64,000 nucleotides of DNA, taken from Macrotis lagotis (taxonomy: Eukaryota > Chordata > Mammalia > Peramelemorphia > Peramelidae). The position numbers were made by a program, and so were the translations under genes. Where the stretch lies: NCBI RefSeq assembly GCF_037893015.1, contig NC_133665.1, forward strand, positions 33,329,336 through 33,393,335, read 5' to 3'. The notes under the pieces are model-generated. The model did not search any database. It saw only the letters and a program-made list of their open reading frames with translations, and had not been told where the DNA came from. Each line of letters opens with the position of its first letter. Position 1 is the first letter of the stretch. Positions 63,601-64,000 of this stretch are shown in pieces.

Positions 63601-63969
63601 AAATAGTTATCACAAAATGTGGTGCCCCCTGGTATTTGTGAAATAGACACAGCTCTTAAAGTAGTCATTTTTAGGTTCTCTTTGCCTAATGCTTTGCATT
63701 TATTTTTCACATATTAAAACAATGCAGGTTAGGGAGTCTATAAGGATGGTGTTTCTTTTAAAACCTGTGCTTTTACTCTGTACTGTGTTTAGTGATGTTT
63801 TTTGTTGACTTTCCCCATGCTTAAAGGTTTTAGAAAGGAACAAGTAGAATTCTTGACTTACTTATCTCCTTGCCTTCTCTCCTTACTTCCAAAGCATCAG
63901 CAACAAGTGGCTCAAGCAGTTGAACGTGCCAAGCAAGTGACCATGGCTGAGTTGAATGCCATCATCGGG
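33068..63969 (+). CDS. TLE1: TLE1, 5' part of the coding sequence (6 exons, 124 codons, continues past the window)
   Basis: Transducin-like enhancer of split 1 is a nuclear Groucho/TLE co-repressor. It does not bind DNA itself; it is recruited by HES, TCF/LEF, RUNX, FOX and other repressors and brings in histone deacetylase activity. The CDS joins 33068-33091, 33535-33635, 35039-35102, 35208-35252, 60937-60999 and 63895-63969 (24+101+64+45+63+75 = 372 nt). The product begins [12 protein letters not shown] and reads through [44 protein letters not shown] and [14 protein letters not shown] to AELNAIIG. That is the Q domain, which forms the tetramer. I chose TLE1 over TLE2/3/4 because of the MFPQSRHP start and the [13 protein letters not shown] and QQVAQAVE segments; TLE4, as I recall it, has an MYPQTRHP-type start with AEIVKRLNAICAQ and QQVVQAVE. 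From memory the 124 residues match human TLE1 with no difference I can name. The full protein is about 770 aa, so about 84% lies beyond the window. No frameshift or stop is seen. Confidence 0.96.
33092..33534 (+). other. TLE1: TLE1 intron 1 with G-quadruplex-prone runs
   Basis: A 443-bp intron inside the CpG island. On the + strand, uninterrupted G runs at about 33319-33330 and 33338-33346 are separated by a few bases, so the nascent RNA could form G-quadruplexes. Nothing else is recognised. Confidence 0.8.
33535..33635 (+). CDS. TLE1: TLE1 coding exon 2
   Basis: The exon has 101 nt and is preceded by a pyrimidine-rich acceptor ending ccag; the donor is gtgcgt at 33636. It encodes [20 protein letters not shown] and continues [13 protein letters not shown], ending with two bases (AG) of a serine codon completed in exon 3. 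This is the beginning of the Q-domain helical region. Its sequence is far less GC-rich than the surrounding island, as expected for protein-constrained DNA. Confidence 0.95.
33636..35038 (+). other. TLE1: TLE1 intron 2
   Basis: A 1403-bp intron. The first 200 bp are still CpG island; the rest is AT-rich, apparently unique sequence with a T/C-rich tract near 33830-33900. No repeat or gene is recognised. Confidence 0.8.
35039..35102 (+). CDS. TLE1: TLE1 coding exon 3
   Basis: The exon has 64 nt; acceptor ttttgtag, donor gtaggt at 35103. The first base completes AGC (Ser). It then encodes [20 protein letters not shown] and M, ending in phase 0. This is a charged, leucine-containing helix of the Q-domain coiled coil. 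Confidence 0.95.
35208..35252 (+). CDS. TLE1: TLE1 coding exon 4
   Basis: The exon has 45 nt and encodes [15 protein letters not shown] in phase 0; acceptor tttacag, donor gtaaga at 35253. Intron 3 in front of it is only 105 bp, while intron 4 behind it is 25,684 bp. In TLE1 this peptide continues directly into TEIAKRLN of exon 5. Confidence 0.95.
35355..35520 (-). mobile_element. MIR remnant, antisense
   Basis: Antisense core: aacagataaggaaactgaga, then cagaagtgggtttgcctta. Confidence 0.5.
35735..35965 (+). mobile_element. CORE-type SINE
   Basis: Cues: catggattcaaatttgtcct, gacttaacctttgactcagt, ttgctcatctataaataagg and a tail with aaagctctttccaagc. Confidence 0.65.
36000..36185 (-). mobile_element. 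MIR remnant, antisense
   Basis: agaagtgacttatctaagat and cacacaagtagcaaacagca correspond to the antisense MIR core. Low similarity. Confidence 0.45.
37980..38345. promoter_or_regulatory. Candidate intronic regulatory block 1
   Basis: Repeat-free, of balanced composition, with a cAMP-response-element core TGACGTC at 38023-38029 (7 of 8 consensus bases). No open frame or splice signals. Inferred from texture. Confidence 0.35.
38745..38945 (+). mobile_element. CORE-type SINE, 3' part
   Basis: ggtttcttcatctgtaaaat, then gtgctttgtaaacttgaaag and actttaaagataaggcagtt. Confidence 0.55.
39220..39385 (-). mobile_element. MIR remnant, antisense
   Basis: tactcacccaaggtcaccaa, then gagtgctcctgctgcccc. 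Confidence 0.55.
39845..40032 (-). mobile_element. hAT-like non-autonomous element, copy 2 (inverted)
   Basis: Reads tttggaccccttctcagaag at left and gaggtcacagaccccctgaa, then atccctggttaagtg at right. These are the reverse complements of segments in the copies at 6071 and 52310. Confidence 0.55.
40790..40925 (+). mobile_element. MIR remnant
   Basis: atcttcagtctcttcatctg, then caaaatggaggg and a tail ctctttcaggtctaactttc. Confidence 0.5.
41253..41272 (+). repeat. Poly-A run
   Basis: About 20 A with no recognised retroposon in front of it. Confidence 0.9.
41750..42005 (+). mobile_element. CORE-type SINE
   Basis: First of three consecutive same-strand SINEs. Cues: gcggtggatagagtcaagaa, tcagtttcctcatctgtaaa and the tail gtaaagcacattgcaaacct. 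Confidence 0.7.
42060..42291 (+). mobile_element. CORE-type marsupial SINE, near full length
   Basis: Second of the cluster. Cues: caggtggtgcagtggctaga, actagctgtatgaccctggg, ttgccaaggaaatcc and tcatgaagagtcagacttaa. Confidence 0.75.
42307..42466 (+). mobile_element. Young tRNA-derived marsupial SINE
   Basis: Third of the cluster. Head gcagctaggtgtggcgcagt, 3' end ttgccttgcaaaaaacctaa. The flanking duplication is 13 of 15 identical (42292-42306 and 42467-42481); it inserted next to the end of the preceding SINE. Confidence 0.85.
42545..42725 (-). mobile_element. MIR remnant, antisense
   Basis: gtttaaatgacttgcccagc, then aattcaggtcctatgtctcc. Diverged. Confidence 0.4.
43555..43645 (+). mobile_element. 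L2 3' tail
   Basis: tttgcctttctttatacctc, then ggctcaataagtggtaggcg and ttgcttgttgactgactaaa. Confidence 0.6.
44000..44180 (+). mobile_element. MIR remnant
   Basis: gacctgggttcaaattcgat, then atgacctcgggcaagtcctt and ctcagtttcttcatttct. Confidence 0.65.
44860..45560. promoter_or_regulatory. Candidate intronic regulatory block 2
   Basis: A 700-bp repeat-free block of moderate GC. It carries a CRE/ATF-like TGACGTAA at 44907-44914 and several TTTGCA/GCAAAT-like words. No supported exon. Inferred from texture. Confidence 0.35.
46240..46440 (+). mobile_element. L2 3' remnant
   Basis: agttagaatgtgagctactg, then gaaagaagggattgcctcag and gcaaatgcttaataaataac. Confidence 0.6.
47440..47698 (-). mobile_element. 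MIR/CORE-type remnant, antisense
   Basis: agcatttatatggcgctgta, then ttacagctaaggaaaccaag and tgtgtcacatagctagtaag. Confidence 0.6.
47700..47860 (+). mobile_element. L2 internal remnant
   Basis: ttggacttttgcaataacca matches the L2 region that encodes LDYCN; it is followed by cagtccttccagctgctact. Confidence 0.5.
47868..48198 (+). mobile_element. CORE-type SINE interrupted by an L2 tail
   Basis: SINE cues before (gacttgagttcagatctcat, cattagttgtgtgacca) and after (ggcacgtcacttaccctctt, gggttgtgaggatcaaataa) an insert at 47940-48054. Without the insert the SINE reads continuously. Confidence 0.7.
47940..48054 (+). mobile_element. L2 3' tail nested in the SINE
   Basis: Only the terminal ~115 bp of L2: ggtaaactcttgagggaatg to ggtccttaaatatttattga. 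The hexamer tgacca flanks it (47934-47939 and 48055-48060), consistent with a short target-site duplication. Confidence 0.65.
50050..50580. promoter_or_regulatory. Candidate intronic enhancer with RFX X-box
   Basis: Repeat-free 530 bp ending with GTTGTCATGGAGAC at 50529-50542, a strong X-box-like palindromic RFX site, and with an inverted CCAAT (gattggctgt near 50435). No coding signal. Conservation is inferred, not tested. Confidence 0.45.
52310..52670 (+). mobile_element. hAT-like non-autonomous element, copy 3, split by a SINE
   Basis: Left part: aagaattcttaagaattatg, then ggtctgtgaactta. Right part: actgagaagggatccattgc, then ttcaccagactactaaagga. The SINE at 52435-52605 lies between them. 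Same family as 6071 and 39845. Confidence 0.55.
52435..52605 (+). mobile_element. Young tRNA-derived marsupial SINE
   Basis: Head gggctgctaggtggtgcagt, B-box region gagttcaaatttgg, A-rich tail. Perfect 10-bp duplication ttgtactgag (52425-52434 and 52606-52615). Confidence 0.9.
53025..53110 (-). mobile_element. MIR fragment, antisense
   Basis: ttaaatgacttccccaggat, then cacactattagtaagtgtct. Confidence 0.5.
53210..54330 (-). mobile_element. Probable L1 5' part (5' UTR and ORF1 coiled coil), antisense
   Basis: On the minus strand, 53250-53450 reads [23 protein letters not shown] sequence with a stop just upstream, which resembles the L1 ORF1 coiled coil. The adjoining GC-richer DNA up to about 54330 may be the L1 5' UTR. 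The assignment of the second half is tentative. Confidence 0.4.
53680..53790 (+). repeat. Compound (GA)n-(GAGT)n-(TG)n microsatellite
   Basis: (GA)n at 53680-53712, then GAGT units and a (TG)n tract with TCTG interruptions from 53741. Open frames across it are spurious. Confidence 0.95.
54451..54529 (+). repeat. Exact 41-bp-period tandem duplication
   Basis: The 38 bases at 54451-54488 recur without a mismatch at 54492-54529. Confidence 0.95.
54990..55760. promoter_or_regulatory. Candidate intronic enhancer (strongest in window)
   Basis: About 770 bp without recognised repeat or exon. Motifs: octamer palindrome ATTTGCAAAT at 55456-55465, TCF/LEF-like ATCAAAAG at 55468-55475 and CTTTGAT at 55524-55530, plus ATTAATTAG and several CAGCTG E-boxes. 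The density of developmental-factor words and clean sequence resemble known deeply conserved enhancers; that is inference. Confidence 0.5.
57070..57431 (+). repeat. Diverged tandem duplication, period about 181 bp
   Basis: Copy 1 starts gaaacctgatgtctcagcta at 57070 and copy 2 gaaacctaaggtctcatcta at 57251. Both contain gggtcttttggttgaagg and a later aggtctaga at matching offsets. Identity is high but imperfect. Confidence 0.9.
57601..57627 (+). repeat. (TA)n microsatellite
   Basis: 13 or more uninterrupted TA units. Confidence 0.95.
57705..58000 (+). mobile_element. CORE-type SINE, rearranged
   Basis: Head-like ggtatgattaagagtactag, then a partly duplicated core (ctatgtgaccttgtgacctg and ctgcctgacttcaggcaact), and the 3' part ttgttgtgaggataaaatga. 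Confidence 0.55.
58346..58370 (+). repeat. Alternating purine-pyrimidine tract (Z-DNA-prone)
   Basis: 25 bases of strict alternation, beginning with (AC)n and ending cgcgtgcgcacg. Confidence 0.85.
58650..59440 (+). pseudogene. L2 LINE remnant with readable ORF2 C-terminus
   Basis: From 58911 one frame reads [20 protein letters not shown], continuing into [13 protein letters not shown], before a stop near 59073. This matches the L2 ORF2 region LDYCNSLL.GLPASSL.PLQ. Upstream, gagatatctcaaatgctata and caaagttgaacttctc fit the preceding L2 segment. It is inactive, with stops and deletions. Confidence 0.8.
59522..59536 (+). repeat. Poly-C run
   Basis: An uninterrupted C run; another short C run lies near 59450. 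Confidence 0.9.
59815..59945 (+). mobile_element. MIR remnant
   Basis: gactaaaatccaggaaacct, then ggtctgctttcctcatctgt and aaaatgcggaggttagactg. Confidence 0.6.
60690..60840 (+). mobile_element. CORE-type SINE, 3' fragment
   Basis: agtttatccttctgtaaagt, then a diverged tail ending at tagaccctaaggttatag. Confidence 0.4.
60937..60999 (+). CDS. TLE1: TLE1 coding exon 5
   Basis: The exon has 63 nt and encodes [20 protein letters not shown] followed by E, phase 0 at both ends. The acceptor follows a long T tract and ends ctacag; the donor is the optimal gtaagt at 61000. The TEIAKRLNT reading discriminates TLE1 from TLE4. Confidence 0.95.
61000..61320. promoter_or_regulatory. Candidate conserved intronic block beside exon 5
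   Basis: About 300 bp of unique sequence directly downstream of the donor, with tttgcaaattagctag near 61049 and balanced composition. It could influence splicing or transcription; no test was possible. Confidence 0.3.
61551..61670 (+). mobile_element. Marsupial SINE with an internal deletion
   Basis: Head gggcagctaggtaacacaat runs into a shortened middle, then ctggcctcagacactagctt and gaccctgggcaagtcactca. Confidence 0.65.
61685..61800 (+). mobile_element. MIR fragment
   Basis: tgctgtagaaagagtcctgg, then cagaggacctggttcaattc. Confidence 0.5.
62015..62145 (+). mobile_element. MIR fragment
   Basis: gagtttactcatcagtaaga, then tttgaactagctgatttctt and ctggctccaa. Confidence 0.45.
62605..62875 (+). 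mobile_element. CORE-type marsupial SINE, near full length
   Basis: gtaactaggtggcttggtgg, tcagtttgctcatctgtaaa, ttgttgtgaagatcaaatga and tgctttgcagaccttaaaaa, in order. Confidence 0.75.
62876..63590 (-). pseudogene. CR1/L3-type LINE remnant (ORF2 C-terminus)
   Basis: On the minus strand, [10 protein letters not shown] (from the segment near 63240-63255) and [15 protein letters not shown] match the CR1/L3 ORF2 ending DIDKLE.VQRR and PYE.RLKELGLFSLEK. Many stops break it. A minus-strand open frame at 62843-63088 belongs to it and is not a host gene. Confidence 0.7.
63895..63969 (+). CDS. TLE1: TLE1 coding exon 6 (last exon in window)
   Basis: The exon has 75 nt and encodes [20 protein letters not shown] then NAIIG, phase 0. 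The acceptor ends ccaaag, a weaker AAG-type site after a C/T-rich tract; the donor is gtacgt at 63970. In TLE proteins the next exon begins with the glutamine run that gives the Q domain its name; it lies beyond 64,000. Confidence 0.94.
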
Positions 63970-64000
63970 GTACGTGGTCTTCCAGGGCTCCCTCCTACAG

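Larger units (their letters stand above)
61000..63894 (+). other. TLE1: TLE1 intron 5
   Basis: A 2895-bp intron. The first 300 bp look unique and repeat-free. MIR/SINE remnants follow (61551-62145, 62605-62875) and then a CR1/L3-type LINE remnant up to about 63590. Nothing is recognised at 62150-62600. Confidence 0.85.

Noticed and set aside
1..64000. CRISPR arrays, operons, phage or insertion-sequence systems
   Set aside because: The window is marsupial nuclear DNA with introns and SINE/LINE repeats; no regularly spaced direct repeats or prokaryotic gene arrangement were seen.

Overview
The window is vertebrate nuclear DNA, almost certainly marsupial. It is dominated by tRNA-derived SINEs, L2, MIR, CR1/L3-type and L1 remnants of the kinds that fill marsupial genomes. 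The sequence style of the youngest SINEs suggests an Australian lineage, perhaps a dasyurid; that last step is recollection of repeat style, not proof. The only gene I can support is the 5' part of TLE1, a Groucho/TLE co-repressor, on the + strand. Six coding exons lie at 33068-33091, 33535-33635, 35039-35102, 35208-35252, 60937-60999 and 63895-63969. They join without a frame break into 124 codons, all splice sites are GT-AG, and the gene runs off the right edge.

Layout: 1-31.3 kb is 5' flanking DNA with no supported gene. It holds L1 3' ends in both orientations (2.3-3.1 kb minus, 22.2-23.1 kb plus), L2 pieces (one still shows reverse-transcriptase motifs near 20.5-20.8 kb), a decayed hAT transposase C-terminus near 16.8 kb, many SINEs, several microsatellites and a 433-bp purine tract at 13.05 kb. 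A stretch with few repeats at 27.7-31.3 kb leads into a CpG island (about 31.35-33.83 kb) that carries the presumed TATA-less promoter, the 5' UTR and exons 1-2. Intron 4 (25.7 kb) holds SINE/MIR/L2 clusters alternating with repeat-poor blocks (38.0-38.35, 44.86-45.56, 50.05-50.58, 54.99-55.76 kb) that read like conserved non-coding regulatory DNA. Introns 5 and 6 flank the last two exons; a CR1/L3-type remnant lies in intron 5.

The encoded part is the start and most of the N-terminal Q (glutamine-rich, tetramerisation) domain, the part of TLE1 that self-associates and contacts TCF/LEF and other repressors. The WD40 propeller exons lie beyond the window.

I found no operon, CRISPR array, phage or new enzymatic system. 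The items most worth a second look are: a roughly 34-bp SINE-head micro-insertion with its own target-site duplication inside an L1; two short L2 3' tails nested in SINE copies; an unassigned hAT-like repeat family with three copies here; a diverged 181-bp tandem duplication; and the candidate enhancers in intron 4 and upstream of the promoter. The many long open frames in the CpG island are GC-composition artefacts.
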